From Mesotaenium endlicherianum (Eukaryota > Streptophyta > Zygnematophyceae > Zygnematales > Mesotaeniaceae): a DNA stretch of 64,000 bases. The stretch covers positions 23,240 to 87,239 of the forward strand of contig WELA01007159.1 of the NCBI GenBank assembly GCA_009602735.1, written 5' to 3'. Below the pieces are notes generated by a model. The model was not told the DNA's origin. It worked only from the letters and a program-made list of their open reading frames with translations, and did no database searches. This document shows, piece by piece, positions 36,192 to 48,491 of the stretch (position 1 is the first letter of the stretch; the number at the start of each line of letters is the position of its first letter). The position numbers were made by a program, and so were the translations under genes.

Positions 36192-37786
36192 AGGCCTCTA
36201 CAAGCTGGAGTCTGGAGGCTCTGTGCTTTATTGTGGCGTTAAGGGTTGTAGTAGCTGGCTCCCCCGTGCATTCTGACTTCCCCGTGCATTGCATATCGTA
36301 TGTGAATACTGCGAGTTTTTGTATCTATGTAGCCGATGCAGCCTGGTCAAAGTAGTCAGCTGTGGAAGGCCATAGGTCATATGCAGTTGATTGCCAAAAG
36401 TCGTATGGAGGGGTGCCGAGCGCTTGTTCTTTTGGAGGGCATTGCCCCGGCAGCTGTCCTCTGGAGGTGCCTGGTAGTGCTTGCGGGGGTCCTGAGGTGC
36501 GTTGGCGATGCTTTGAATGTCCACTGATGTCAGGTGTTGAGTTGAGGTCCTGGAGGAGATCAAGTTTTTGGAGCGTACAGGAGATGGTCAGGAGAATATG
36601 GAGAATCCTAGGTTTAGGTCTTCTCGGTGTTTAGCTTCAGCCTTCAGTCGTTGGCTTCAGCCTTCATGGCCCTTTCAAGAGTTTCTAGGGGTAGTGGTCA
36701 GTAGTGGTGGGTTGGTTTCATGGTGCTTGGGGGTAGTTCTGGGGGCTTACAGTTTTTGAGTCATATACCAGTACGTTGACTCTAAGTTGGCCAAAAGTTG
36801 ACATGAGTGGACTCACTTGAAGCTAGTTAGAGCCTGGCGGATCAAGTTTCCTGATGCTGTTGGTGGCTGATGCTGGCTGGCAACCAGAGGGTGAAATTTT
36901 CAGCGCACAGAAGCTGTTCTAGCCTCACTCAATGATGCTGACCACTACTGGCCCGTGTTCTTACTGCCTTCACCCCTAAGGCCTTCAAAAAGAGAAATCA
37001 TCGACGTGCCATTTTTGTTGTGATAATGTATCTCTTGGTACTTGGGCATGCCATTGATTTGCGTGCATTTGATGTTATTCGTTAGTTGATGTTTTGTTGT
37101 CGCCTAGCTTGAGGCCCTTTTATTTACATACTTGTTTGATGTCTGTCTTTCCATACAGCCTCATGATCAAACATTGATGTCTCTACGCAATGTGGTGAAA
37201 TCCGGATGTTGCATGTCATTATTAAGAGCCAGAATGTGGGACTGGCGGCCGGGGGAGGTTCATATTTGTTGCTAGCTGAAGCTGATGAGGACATCGAGTG
37301 AGTGAGTGATACGATGTAACGGAGGTGGGGGCAATGCACTCGAGAGAGAAATGATGGCTCCGGAACATGAAAGTGGTTCACTAGATTAGTAAATTTGCCT
37401 ACGATGGGGCGGGATTCTCTTCATTCGGTTGCTGTTCCGGCCTGGCTGCATGTCGTAGTGAACATTCAGAGCGTGAATGAGTGTTTTGCACTAGGGCGTG
37501 TGCATTTTTTGGTTATTTTCCGCACACTGTGACGATGCCTGAACAAGCTCAGAAGCGGTCAGTGACTTCCATGACTACCTTGTGCGAGCAAGTGGATAAG
37601 CAGCAGCTCATGTGATTCAATTTACATTTTTGAGGGCTACCATTGCAGCAGGCTCGTTGAATGCTGGCGGGGCCCCACGTTTCTTCCATGCTAGTAATGC
37701 CAGAAAGTTATGGAGAATCAATATTCCTCACAAATCACTAGTTGCATACGTGGCAGCGCCCCAAAATTTGAAGACAAATAAAGATT

Positions 37787-38053
37787 TCATGACAAGCGTC
37801 TAGTGCAAGTCTGAATGTATATCCAAGCACCCAAGTACGGTATTTTATAGGTTCTCCCAGGACAGGAGAGCTTTATTACTAGTAATTGATGACTTATGAA
37901 GGGAATGACAAAGGTGGCCCCGAGGACAACAATATACACATTTCTAACTTCAAGCAGACTTGGCCTTATGTCCTCTACCAAGCAGGTAGCAATTGACAGC
38001 AGAAGCATGACGTCAGCGATTCCACAACAAAAGTCGAGAAAGCCGCCAAAATA
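37787..38053 (-). other. possible exon of a multipass membrane protein
   Basis: A minus-strand open frame after an acceptor-like CCCCAG encodes two hydrophobic segments (FCCGIADVMLLLSIATCLV and VYIVVLGATFVIPFISHQL) followed by GRTYKIPYLG. The last part recalls the RPYKIPLG loop of APC-family amino-acid/polyamine transporters, but the match is short. No neighbouring exon was found. It may be a transporter exon, a relic, or chance. Confidence 0.25.
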
Positions 38054-38279
38054 CTGGGGCTCCATAGACTCTCAATATATCCAACAAAGAATCATAAGTT
38101 GCAAATCAACCAACTTCTTTCTCGCACATCCTAGTATATCTCTTCTGTTCACCCAGTCACCACAAAGGAGCCGTGGCAACATGTTGCGCACATCTTAGGT
38201 CTCACCCCCCTGGTGCCGCAACAGCTACCTTCTGAAACTTGTGCAGACATCCGCATCTCTACACAAGCGCTTCCTACAG

Positions 38280-38523
38280 CACTGCGTGTGGCCCCGCCAG
38301 CTTCCCACGGACATTTTGGGACCTGCGGCGCTCTCGCCGGCAACTCGCACTTGCGCTGGGAGCACACCGTGTGCGGCCCCGCCCGCCAGCTTTCCCTCCC
38401 AAAATGCTTCCGCATTACGCAGCTTTTCAGAAGGTTCGGGACGATCGGGACGTCCTGCGCTCTGCCCACGCGCTTGAGGCACCGCGTGGCGGCTCCGCCA
38501 GCTTCCTGACAGAAGCTTTCGCG
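38280..38523 (-). repeat. degraded tandem copies of the glycosyltransferase 3' end
   Basis: The block from 38412 (GCATTACGCAGCTTTTCAG) resembles 38522 onward (GCGTTACGCAGCTTTCGGAG), the stop-codon region of the gene, at a spacing of about 112 bases. Partial, more decayed units carrying a GCGTGTGGCCCCGCCAGCTT-like core lie at about 38284 and 38369. All lie just downstream of the gene's stop. Confidence 0.7.
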
Positions 38524-41212
38524 TTACGCAGCTTTCGGAGGTTTCGGCGCACTCGTGATGTTCAGCGCCTTGCACTCGCGCTTGAGGATGCACCGCCGGC
38601 CCGTGGCGACAACGGGCGAGTGCAGAAAGTCGTGGCGGCACTCCGGGTTGAGCGTCGCCTGCACCTCCTTGCACAGCTCGGGATACCTCGCCTCCAGCTT
38701 CGCCGGGGCCGCGCTCGCGTCCCGCTTGTTCTCGCGCACAATCTCCCCCGCCAGCGCCAGCATGCTCTCCAGGCTCACCAGGTCCTCCGCGGTGAGCTGT
38801 ACCGGGCGGCCCTGCAGGTGGTACACCTGGCAGGCGGGCGTGTCGTCGCAGGCGGCAACGGAGACGCCGGCGAACTTGGCGTCGTCCCCGGTCTCGTTGC
38901 CGCGGTGGCACTGGTGGGTCATGTACGCGATGCCCGCGTTGAGCGACATGTACTCGAACATTGTGACGAGGACCTTGAAGGGCTGAATCTCAAACACGAG
39001 CGCGTGCGCGCGCCCGAACGACGCGGCGTTGGTGAGGCCCGCCCCGTGGAGGCCGACGATGACGTCGGCGTCCTGCACCGCGGCAAACTGCTGACTCAGT
39101 GACATGCCGGCGAGCTCCACCTCGCGCACGTCGAACCCGAGCCGCCTGAAGAGCGCGCCGAGCGCCCGCTCGCTGCCAGGTGTGAACACGCGCTTGCTCC
39201 GGGTGGCGCCCGCGTTGCGCTTGATGTATAGCAGGCGGATTGTCGTCGGCGGCGAGGCGGCGGGTGGCCCCAGCCCCAGCCCGCTCCTGAGCTGCTCGTG
39301 GAACACCCTCGCAACAGCTGGCCCTCCCGGGTACGTGATCGCCTGCGGGGGAGAGGGAAGAGGAGAATGATAAGTACTGCAGACCAGCGGAAGCCGCCAC
39401 AGGGAAGGAGGAGGATAGAGGAGGGGCACCTCATGGTGGGCTCTCTGGCGAGCGAGCAAGAGAGGAGGACTAGGAACCTCTGCCAAATCCCAACGCCAAA
39501 TCATGCACGACCCTGAACTCAACGATCACCTAAGACTACCTCTATCCCTACTCCAACTCTAATTCTAACCCAAAGATGGACAAGAAACTCCAGCCCCCCC
39601 CGCCACAAAGCCCCCCCAGCCACAAGGCGGTCTGAGGAAGAAGGAAAGGACGAACCGCGGTATCTGCAGCTGCGGCAGCTGCTGTGAGAGGAGGCGCACC
39701 GAGCACTACTTCTAGTCCCCCCCTTTGCCGAGGGAGCAGTATGTAAAAGGGAGCTCTGCTTCAAATGTTTGAGTGAGCGGCACTCAGTGTGATCATTCGC
39801 GCTTAATAAGCATGTTTCCCCACGAGTATTCAATATCACCTAGGGGGAAAGTCCAGCGCACTCACTTTGCCCCAAGAATTAGCCAACGCCGGGACCCAAA
39901 CGAAAACCAGGAGGAAAGCAAGCCAGATATAACAGAGAGCCGGAGGCAGGGGGGCTTGGTTAAGGGGGGGACCACATTACAGCCACCACATCCGTTACCA
40001 CAGACGATACCGGACCTTGACCAGGGTTGACCAGGTTTGACCGGGGGCTGACCGGGGCTGACCGAGCCAGAGGAGGAGGACGAGGAGGACTTAGGAAGAC
40101 ACGTGCGCAACGAAAGGGGACGAACGTGACTTGTGACCCTGCAGGGGAAGGAGAAAGGCAAAGACAGAGGTAGAGGAGGCAGAGGAGGCGGAGGAGGAGG
40201 AGAAGGGACCAAGAGAGGGGAAGAACAAGTACTCAGATCTCCTATCAAAATCTGATGGAGAAGGAAGAGACTGGCAAGAGTGGGGCCTCCCCCCCCACCC
40301 TCCATATCCCATCCCTCGCACTCTCAGAGAGCCAAACGCAAGCCCCGCCCCCACCAGGCCTGCCTGTCTCCCTTAGAAACTCCCTTTTGCCGCCCGCCTT
40401 GTAAAAGCGTAAACTCCAATCCTCCGCCTGCGGGGTTGAATACGGCTGCTGCTGGTATGCACGCACCGGGTCTAAAACCCTAGGCAATTGTTGCCACGCG
40501 AGAATGCAAGCCCTAGCAAACCCTTGTGAGCCCTAGGAAAGCTTAGCAAACCCTGGTAAACTCTGGTTAACTTCAGTGAACCCTAGTCAACCCTAGTGAA
40601 CCCTAGCAAACTCAAATGAACCCTAGTGAACCCTAGTAAGCCCTAGTGGGCCCTAAGGAAGCCCGCGGATACCGATGCTGCACGCTTGCAAGCCACGCCC
40701 AGGACCCGTGTGCAAGCACTGCGTTACATATGAACTGAACCCCAGACTTCAACCCTAGAATTTACAGACCTAAAGCGCCATCTATAATTCAAATCCAAGC
40801 CCAAAAGCCCCAAATCTAAATCCCTGTGCGCCGTGGGTCTGCAAACCCCGCCTGTAGAGAGCCCCGTGCGAGTGAGCAGCTCCACACTCCGCAACACTTG
40901 CCCCAGAAGCCCGAAGCACGCGTACGCACGCGGCGCACGCGTTGAAGCCGAGAAACATTCTCGAGAGAGGCTGCTGCGAACGTGAAGACAGCAGCACAAG
41001 CAGGCAGCCGACGAAACGACACATTCAGAGCCCCCCGAGAAAGCGGCCAGACCAACCCTAAGCCCAACCTCTGAGCCCAACCCTATATATTAAATTAAAA
41101 CCCCTATCAGTGTTAGTGTCCCCGATACGGTTCCTCCCAGGGGGCCAACACACACATGCCGTCAGAGTGAGGGTTCTAGCACTCAGGAGAATGCTATAGC
41201 GGGAATGCACGC

Positions 41213-41284
<72 letters not shown>

Positions 41285-41308
41285 NNNNNNNNNNNNNNNN
41301 NNNNNNNN

Positions 41309-41371
<63 letters not shown>

Positions 41372-44300
41372 CTTCAGGGAACAGCAGCGTCCTTCTTGCC
41401 GCAGTTGCCGCACCCTCGGCGGCAGCACGGTATGCCTGAACGCAGCGAAACCCAGATGCCCAAACCCTGCCTCTAAATCCTAAATCCTATTATCCCCCAA
41501 GGCCTGGTTGCCAACCCCAAGAGGTCTCCCAAAGTCTGCTTCAACGCCAGCGGACTCTTAAACCCCCAGCCCAGCACTCGGGGCAATCAGTGGCTATTCA
41601 CTCCCTGAACCCTTAGGCTAGCCCACTACCCTTAGGCAGCTCAGTCTGCACAGGAAACCCTAATTTTCCTCCTAGGATCTGCCTGCACACCAGCGGAACC
41701 ATGAACCCTAGCCCAGCACCCTCGTTGAGCCCAACCCCTCAGAATCCTACATCATTTTGAGAGGCTCTATCACCGCAATAGGAACTGCACTGGGAACCCA
41801 AAACCTCAACCTTAGATTTATCCTAGAGCCTGCTTGCACGCGCCAGAAAAACCTTAAGCCCTGGCTTCTTGGTCCTAGCTGGCGCGGAACCTCAAGCCAG
41901 CCCTGGCTGCGGAACGCCAGAAGGGCTAGAGCCGCCCGAGCCCTCTTAACCCTAATTCCCAGCCCGCCTGAGCACCCTAAACCTGAACCCTCAACCCTCA
42001 CCCTGAAGGCCTAGGTGAGCACCTCAAACACGAACCATCACATGTCGAGCGGCTGAGAGTTTCCGTCAACACCCAGCCTTACTCCTACCCCTAGCCCTAG
42101 CCATAGCCCCAGCCCTAGCCCTAGCCCTAACCCCAGCCCTAGCCCTAATTCTAGCCCTAGCCCTAGCCCTAGTCGTGACCCTAAGCTTAGCCCTAGCTCT
42201 GGCTCTAGTCTTAGCCCTAATCCTAGCCTTAATTCTTGCCCTACCCCTAGCCCGAGTTGCAACCCCAATACTAGCCCTAGCCCCAGTCCTAGCCCTAGCC
42301 CTAGTCATGGTCCTAGCTGTAACCCTAGCCCTAGCCCTAGCCCTAGCTCTGGCCCAGCACCCCAAGCCTTTGACTTCTGAATGCTCAAAGGCGTAGATTC
42401 TGCCCTCCACCCCGCGGTAGCAGCAACCCCCTTGCGCAACCGTGTGTCTCCCTTGTACGCAATCATAAAACCCCAAACCCTAGCGGTGCAGCTCCTCGAC
42501 CCCTGGCCTCTAAGGCCTGCAAGCCCCCGCGTGTGCTCATCACGACTGGGAAACCCAACCCTAAACTCGCCTCTAAACCCAAACCATGATCTCCATCTAA
42601 AACCCCGCCCAGAACCCTAACCCTCAGTGCAGCACTCTGAGCTGCCTGCTGAGCCTTGCAGGACTCAGAGTGCGCTCTGACGCCGAATTGAAAAACCTTG
42701 ACCTTTAACCCCGAGCTCATAACTTCTAAAGCCCTCGTGCAGCGCCTCAGGCCCCCCCCTGGCTGCTGACTCCTGCAAGGATCCGGGCATTTGCTCCAAC
42801 ACGCCCGACGATATATTCCGAACCCAGACCCTAACCTGGGACCCAAAACCCTAATCCCTAGCTGCACCCTCTGAGGGGCCTCAGGGAGGAACCCGAGGCC
42901 TAAACCCTAAAGCAAGGGCCCAAGGGCCTGCCTGCCCCGTGAGTTTTCTCTGCTTCGCAAAGCACAGCAGTCTACTCGACCGCCAGCTGGCGGCCAGTTG
43001 GATGCCAGCTGGAGGCCAGCTGCACGCCAGCTGGCAGCCTGGGGGAGTTGCCGGGGGGGTGGGGCAGTTGAGCGGGGAGGTTGGAGGAGGAGGGGCAGCG
43101 ATGAAGTTGAGAGGTTTGGGCTCTGCTCTGTGCCACCTTGCACTTGTGTGCGTGCACGTGCGCCGTGTGTGTGTGCGCGCGTGTGTGCGTGTGTCTGTGT
43201 GTGTGTGTGTGTGTGTGCGTGTGTGTGGTGCAAGCGTGTGCGTGTTGCTGCGGCGTGCGTGCGTGCTCTATGAGTGCGGGAGACAAAGTGTATGTGTGTG
43301 TCTGTGTGCGGTTGCGTATGAAATTGTGTGTGCTGCTTGTGAATATGTGTGTGTGTGAGCGCGTGGGTGTGTGTGTGTGTGCGTGTATGTGTGTTTGTGT
43401 GAGTTTGTTTGTCTGCGTGTGTATATGTGTGCATGTGTGAATATGTGTGGGAGGAGGGAGGAGGGAGGAGGGAGGAGGGAGGGAAGAGGAGGAAGGTCCA
43501 CCTTGAGGCAGCCCGTCATGATGCTCCTCTCGAAGCAGATGGGGCGATCCTCGCTGGCGCTGTCGTACTCGCCCTCGAACTGGACGGCGCCGCCCGCCAT
43601 GGGGCGCTCCCCGAGCAGCAGGTGGCGGCGCATGTCGGCGCGCACCTCGAAGCCGGGCGGGCGGCCGGCGCGCAGTGCTAGCGCAAGCAGGCTCCAGAGC
43701 AGCGTGGCGTGGAAGCCGTCGGAGCCNTCGCGTTGTTGAGCAGCAGCAGGTGGTTCGCCTTGCACGCCAGGTGGGCAATGTTGGTGGTCTGCGCGTCCAG
43801 CTGGAGCAGGTACGACGCGCCACCCTTCCACATCACCTCCCGCCGCCCTCCCAGCCAGGTCGCCGGCCGGGCGGCAACAGAGAGCCCCTGGGTCTCGTGC
43901 ACCACCATGGCCAGGGCCTCCTCGAACGCGTTCGCTTCCTTACCGGACGCCTTCGTCACCGTGTCGCACGTCAGCGGTAGCAGCGGCCCGCCAGGTGGTG
44001 CCGGCGGGGCGTCTCGACATGTGTCGCTCAGGCGGATGAGCGCGGACCCGTTGTAGCAGAGCGCGTCGCACGTGCAGAGGGACTGCGAGCAGCAGAACTT
44101 GTTCTCCACGTTGTAGCAGCTACAGCTGGCGCCCCCGCCCCGCGTGAGCCTCGCAAGCGCTTGCTCGCCCGTCAGGATCTCGGCCCTCCAGGATTCTAAT
44201 CCAGGGCCATCTACGGCTCCAGGGCCCTCCAGAAGCTCCCCTGTCTCTGAGAGCAGCTCTGGTAGCGTAGAGTAGAGGGAGAAGAGCCAGAGGGTGGGGG

Positions 44301-44379
44301 GCAGCAGCAGCACGGAGAGAACCAGCACTTGGGTGACAGATATCACGCAGAGCCACACCCGACTGTGGTCCCTGGCCAT
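38524..44379 (-). CDS. GT61-family (DUF563) glycosyltransferase
   Basis: Two exons: 43502-44379 and 38524-39342 (272 codons plus stop), joined in phase 0 across a 4.16-kb intron; about 565 residues. Residues 7-34 form a type II signal anchor, so the catalytic part should face the Golgi lumen. A Cys-rich luminal stretch and CFERSIMTGCLK follow. Exon 2 has the GT61 signature: RLLYIKRN, GFDVREVELAGMSLSQQF, DADVIVGLHGAGLTN and VFEIQPF. Members transfer xylose, arabinose or GlcNAc to glycans; the substrate cannot be told here. The frame shifts by one at an ambiguous base (43727), most likely an assembly error since both sides read as family sequence. Divergent from SBDS. Confidence 0.85.
40490..40660. 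repeat. CCCTAGTGAA decamer array, telomere-like
   Basis: Degenerate decamers around CCCTAG (CCCTAGTGAA, CCCTAGCAAA, CCCTGGTAAA) inside the glycosyltransferase intron. Confidence 0.8.
41213..41369. repeat. AG/CT microsatellite with assembly gap
   Basis: Uninterrupted AG dinucleotides on both sides of 24 N (41285-41308). True length unknown. Confidence 0.98.
42070..42360. repeat. CCCTAG hexamer array
   Basis: About 45 degenerate copies of CCCTAG (variants CCCCAG, CCCTAA, CTCTGG) in the glycosyltransferase intron. Its frames give Gly-Leu or Ala-Arg dipeptide runs that are not genes. Confidence 0.9.
43143..43490. repeat. TG-rich microsatellite followed by GGGAGGA tract
   Basis: TG/TGCG dinucleotide array (43143-43450) and a GGGAGGA purine tract reach to within about 12 bases of the donor site of glycosyltransferase exon 1. 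Confidence 0.9.
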
Positions 44380-45563
44380 CGTGATGTCGTCACAATAGAG
44401 GTCGCCCTACTGCTACTGACGTGCCTTGCATTCCTATATTTTTTCACCACTTTCCTTTCTGTGGTGCGAGAGTTTGTTCCTTTGGTTTCTCCCTCTCGCG
44501 TCGGCTCGAGTTATGGCATCTCCAGCCAAAAGATGGTCCGCACTTACACCTGCCTTCGATAAATTTGTGACAAATCTTCTGCCTTGGTGGTGTGCGAGTG
44601 GCAGGCGCCCACCACCACTATTCCCAAATCGAAATGCGCCATCCAGCGCATCTGAACCTGGTTGAGGGAACTAGCTTGGCATTTTCAAGTTTCCAAGGTT
44701 CGCCAACTAACCGGAATTCTAATCTTAAAGGAGCGGCTAGGCAGTTGGCGACGGCTGAGGAAACACTCCAGCTCGCTGAATTTGGATGTCTGTTATTCTG
44801 ACGCTCTCCACTGTTCCGTCCGAAGCGTTGCGTTCCGGAGGAGCTAAGAATGGCCCGCCATGAATCAGCATGCAGGCCAATACAGGCAGCTCGAGCTGCA
44901 TGTACATGAGCGAGCTTGGGGTCCATTGCAGCATGTGGAATTGGGTGCAATTATGTGCGAATTGATGAAACGGTTGGACTTTTGCAGTTTCCTTCTGCGG
45001 AAGGTGTATGTAGTAGGTTCGCGCGTGCATTTACAGCCGTGGCTTTCAGCGTGTTGCCGCCCTTGCTCCTGGTGTACTTTCTGTGTACTGCATGGGTACC
45101 TGTCCCTCAGATGTATCTGTGCAGAACCAGTAATTTACTTGACACTGCTTGAAACGACAAAATCTGCCGAGCTAGAGGCAAGCTTTCTTTACCTTGGAAT
45201 TTTTTTCATGTAAGTAAATGACTAAAAGCCCCAGGCCCCGGCCCCTGCTTAAATCGCAGTGATGCGCGCAAGAAAGCTACTTCCCTGTTTAAACCCGTGA
45301 AGCCCTCGGCTGCATTCAGAAATACAGTAGCAGCTTTTGTAGGGATTTGGTCCCTTAGTAGCCTTCATATGATACTAGTGCACGCCTGCAAGACTTCACC
45401 CCCAGCAACTTACTTGCGTGTATACGGATCCTTCTTCGAATGTCATAAAAAAGATCCTATCATCTCTCAGCGAGCTGTAAAATCTCACGTCCTCTAATAT
45501 TGTCAGGACACCTCGTCGACGTTTCACTGTTGACTGCCTGATGTTCCCTGGCAAATTTTGAAT
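44380..45563. promoter_or_regulatory. divergent intergenic region between the glycosyltransferase and SBDS
   Basis: Head-to-head start codons (44379 minus, 45564 plus) leave 1.2 kb that must hold both promoters and 5' leaders. No conserved box is evident by eye. Confidence 0.45.
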
Positions 45564-48491
45564 ATGGCTGTTAAGCAGCCTATTGGCCAGAAACGGCTGA
45601 CGAATATTGCCGTTGTAAAGTATAAGAAGCATGGGTTGAAGTTTGAAGTGGCTTGCTACAAGAACAAAGTGATTTCTTGGCGCAATAGGATGTAAGTATT
45701 TTTTTTGGTTTAGAGGTACTTCGCTCGTCAATTTTGTTTGAAAAAAACTTGATGCGGTTTTCAAATAGAAACTATTTATCAAATTCAGATTGTTCAAGAG
45801 AAGTTTTTCTAGCACTTTTGTTGGCAACTAATGGAGGACTTCAGGCAGTTCAGATCACAACAATGATTTCAAGTTTCAACGTTTCCTTGTTCTTCTTTAT
45901 AACAATGTTCTATCAACTTTTACTTAGTTCTAAATTGCTATTATTTTGCAGAGAGAAAGACATTGACGAGGTTCTTCAGACGCATACCATATTCTCTAAT
46001 GTGGGGAAGGGCACTCTAGCCAAAGCAAAGGACCTGAAGCAAGTCTTTGGGACTGATGATGAGGAGGTTATCTGCCGAGAGGTTTGTTCATTTTCCTTCC
46101 GCAGTAGTGGCCCGGTTTCTAGTTGCGCAAGTCTATATCGACTTATTATGCGCTGCTTCTTTTCTACTTATATTTTTGTTTCCTTGGACATACAAAATTC
46201 TCACTGTAATTCATCTTGCTGGACAGGGACTAAGTACTGTAATAGTTCTGCTATTTTTCTGGCATGATGAGCACTTTATGTCCTGACGGTAGATAATCTC
46301 TTAACAACACGCCATTTTTAAATTTTGAAGCTAATTAATGAACACGCTGGCTACTTCAGGGGCAGATTGCTTATTTAGGGAGCTTGTCCACCCCCACATG
46401 GAACTGATTCCTGAGCTGCTGTTGCAGGTGTGGCCACACAGATCCTGGACAAGGGCGACTTCCAGGTGTCAGACAAGGAGCGGGAGTCGGAGGTGAGCAG
46501 CAAGTTCCGCGACATCACGTCCATTGTGATGGAAAAGACAATCAACCCCAAAACTTCCCGACCCTACACGATGGGCATGGTGGAGCGCTTTATTCGCGAG
46601 GCCCACTTCTCCATTGACCCGCACAAGAGCTCCAAGCAGCAGGTGTGTGGCTGCGTCTTGTGCTCTCCTTGTACGTGTTAGTGCTCTTTCCCCTTTACTG
46701 ACACGAGTGCATGTGTGGTTATCGCTTTTAGTTGAGCTTGTTCTGTGTTGCCGATCAAAGGGTGTGGATGGGCCAGACGTGTCCCCCCTCTCCCCCCCCT
46801 GTCTAGCTGGGAGAATTGCGTCAGCTTCTCACACAAGTGCTGTTGCTTGGCTGGCTGCTGGTAGCAGGCGCTGGAGCTTATCCGGGATCTTCAGTCGCGC
46901 TTCCCCATCGCGCGTGCGCGCATGGAGCTGCGGCTGTCGGTGCCCAAGGGCGAGAAGGCCTATGTGGTGGGCCAGCTGTCCACGTGGAACGCCTTCGTCC
47001 AGGCCGAGGAGGAGGCTGACACCATCTACTCTGTGGTGCGTTGGCTACTTTGCTTTGCTTGGCTGAGCTAGCTGAGCTGAGCTAGCTGAGCCGAGGGGAT
47101 GTCTAGATGCCCCGGTTCTCTTATCGCATGCCAGTGGACCGAGGCTGCACCAGCCAATGGTGCCTGGGGAATCTGGCAGCCTTGAATGCTTGGCTTTTGT
47201 GTGGTGTGTCTTATATAATCTGCCTTTTTTTTTAGGGTCTTGTAGGATCTGCTGCAGGTGCTAAGTGATTTTGACTTATGCCTTGGGAGGCATGTGAAGC
47301 GATGGATGGAACTCCGATTTTAGATTCAATAAGGTTGTGTCTAGATTCAGGGGTCTTTGCGTGCTTGTTCCTTGGACGTCGTCCACACCAGAGTTTCTTA
47401 GTCCGCAAATGGGTGGAGACAGTAGAAGGGGGGGGGGCTTGTGAACGGCGCGTGGGATGATGAGAAAAATTCTGCCCTCACAAGGCATTGTGATTTTTTT
47501 GTCGACATGATGGCAAAAGCCTCAAACTTTGTGACCATGCGCCGCCTCACGGATGCCCTCCCCCCCTTCCCCCCTCCTTCCCCCTCCTTGTAAAGAACTG
47601 GGCTGTTTTCTCCCTAGTGGGTCTTTTGAGTACAGTGACAGACACACCTGCATCTTCTTCTGGTGTCACTGCAGTGTGGTGACTAGAATTAGTTTGAGGT
47701 ATATCCTCCTGTGGGTCTTCGTGCGGTGTGGTTCGTTTGGTTGCCTATGAAGGGTCCTGTATCACTTAGGCTGTTGCTTCTTTGTATGCAAGAAGCAAGT
47801 GCAGATGGCTAAGGTGCCATCTTCCTGGCGGTTGTGTTGTGCTGACCTTCTGTGCGGTGATTGGTGCTGCTATGCGGCGATCATGCAGGTGTGCCAGGTG
47901 GACCCCGGCAAGTTCCGCGCATGCGACGCGCTGGTGCAGGAGTGCCGGGGGCGCCTGGAGGTTGTCTCTACAGCCGTGCAGCAGGAGGGTGACTCCAGCT
48001 TCGACGAGCAGGATGACCTTACTTCCCATGAGCCGCACCTGCCACAGCACCCCTTAAGTGTGAATCAGTCCGTCTCAGGCGCCAGCGCTGCAGGCTCTGC
48101 GAGTGCGCGCGCGGGGGAGCTCGGGGGACAGCTCTCTCAGGGGCTGCGGTTTGACGACGAGGAGGGCAGCAGCTCGCAGATCGTCAGCCGCCTGGGCTCG
48201 GACATCAGGGACTTGGATGCGGCGGGCGCGGCGGCGCCAAGCGGCAAGGCGTCTGCAGCTGCGGCTGCCAAGGCGGCTGCCGCCCCTCCCACGAAGATGC
48301 AGAAGTGTAACACCTGTGGGGCTGAGTTTGGGGACCCCAAGGAGTACAGAGAGCATTTCAAGTCGGACTGGCACAAGCACAACCTGAAGCGCAAGATGAA
48401 AGACCTGCCGCCGCTGGGGCATGCTGAGTATGCTGCCGACTCAGAGATAGAGGAGTCCATGGGTAATGATGACGAGTACTTGAAGAGGTGA
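45564..48491 (+). CDS. SBDS: ribosome maturation protein SBDS, plant type with C2H2 zinc finger
   Basis: Five exons (45564-45691, 45952-46081, 46442-46642, 46868-47035, 47889-48491) with GT-AG sites and matching phases give 409 residues. SBDS works with the GTPase EFL1 to release eIF6 from new 60S subunits. The N-terminal domain is very conserved (VVKYKKHGLKFEVACYKNKV, HTIFSNVGKG), then KGDFQVSDKERE, NPKTSRPYTMGMVER and KSSKQQALELIRDLQSRFPI in the middle domain and a ferredoxin-like third domain ending VCQVDPGKFR. Human SBDS stops at 250 residues; here an acidic, Ala/Ser-rich linker leads to a C2H2 finger (CNTCGAEF, with His later in REHFKSDWH), the extension known from plants. The ATG begins the standard MAVKQPIGQKRLTNIAVVKY. 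Confidence 0.97.

Larger units (their letters stand above)
34335..37490 (+). repeat. inverted segmental duplication, copy B (partner 2830-5935)
   Basis: Reverse-complement match of copy A, including the RING gene, its upstream region and about 1.2 kb downstream. The copies are about 28 kb apart, so they could also pair as a long inverted repeat. Confidence 0.85.

Noticed and set aside
42038-42476. Open frames with Gly-Leu or Ala-Arg repeats
   Set aside because: Direct translation of the CCCTAG array.
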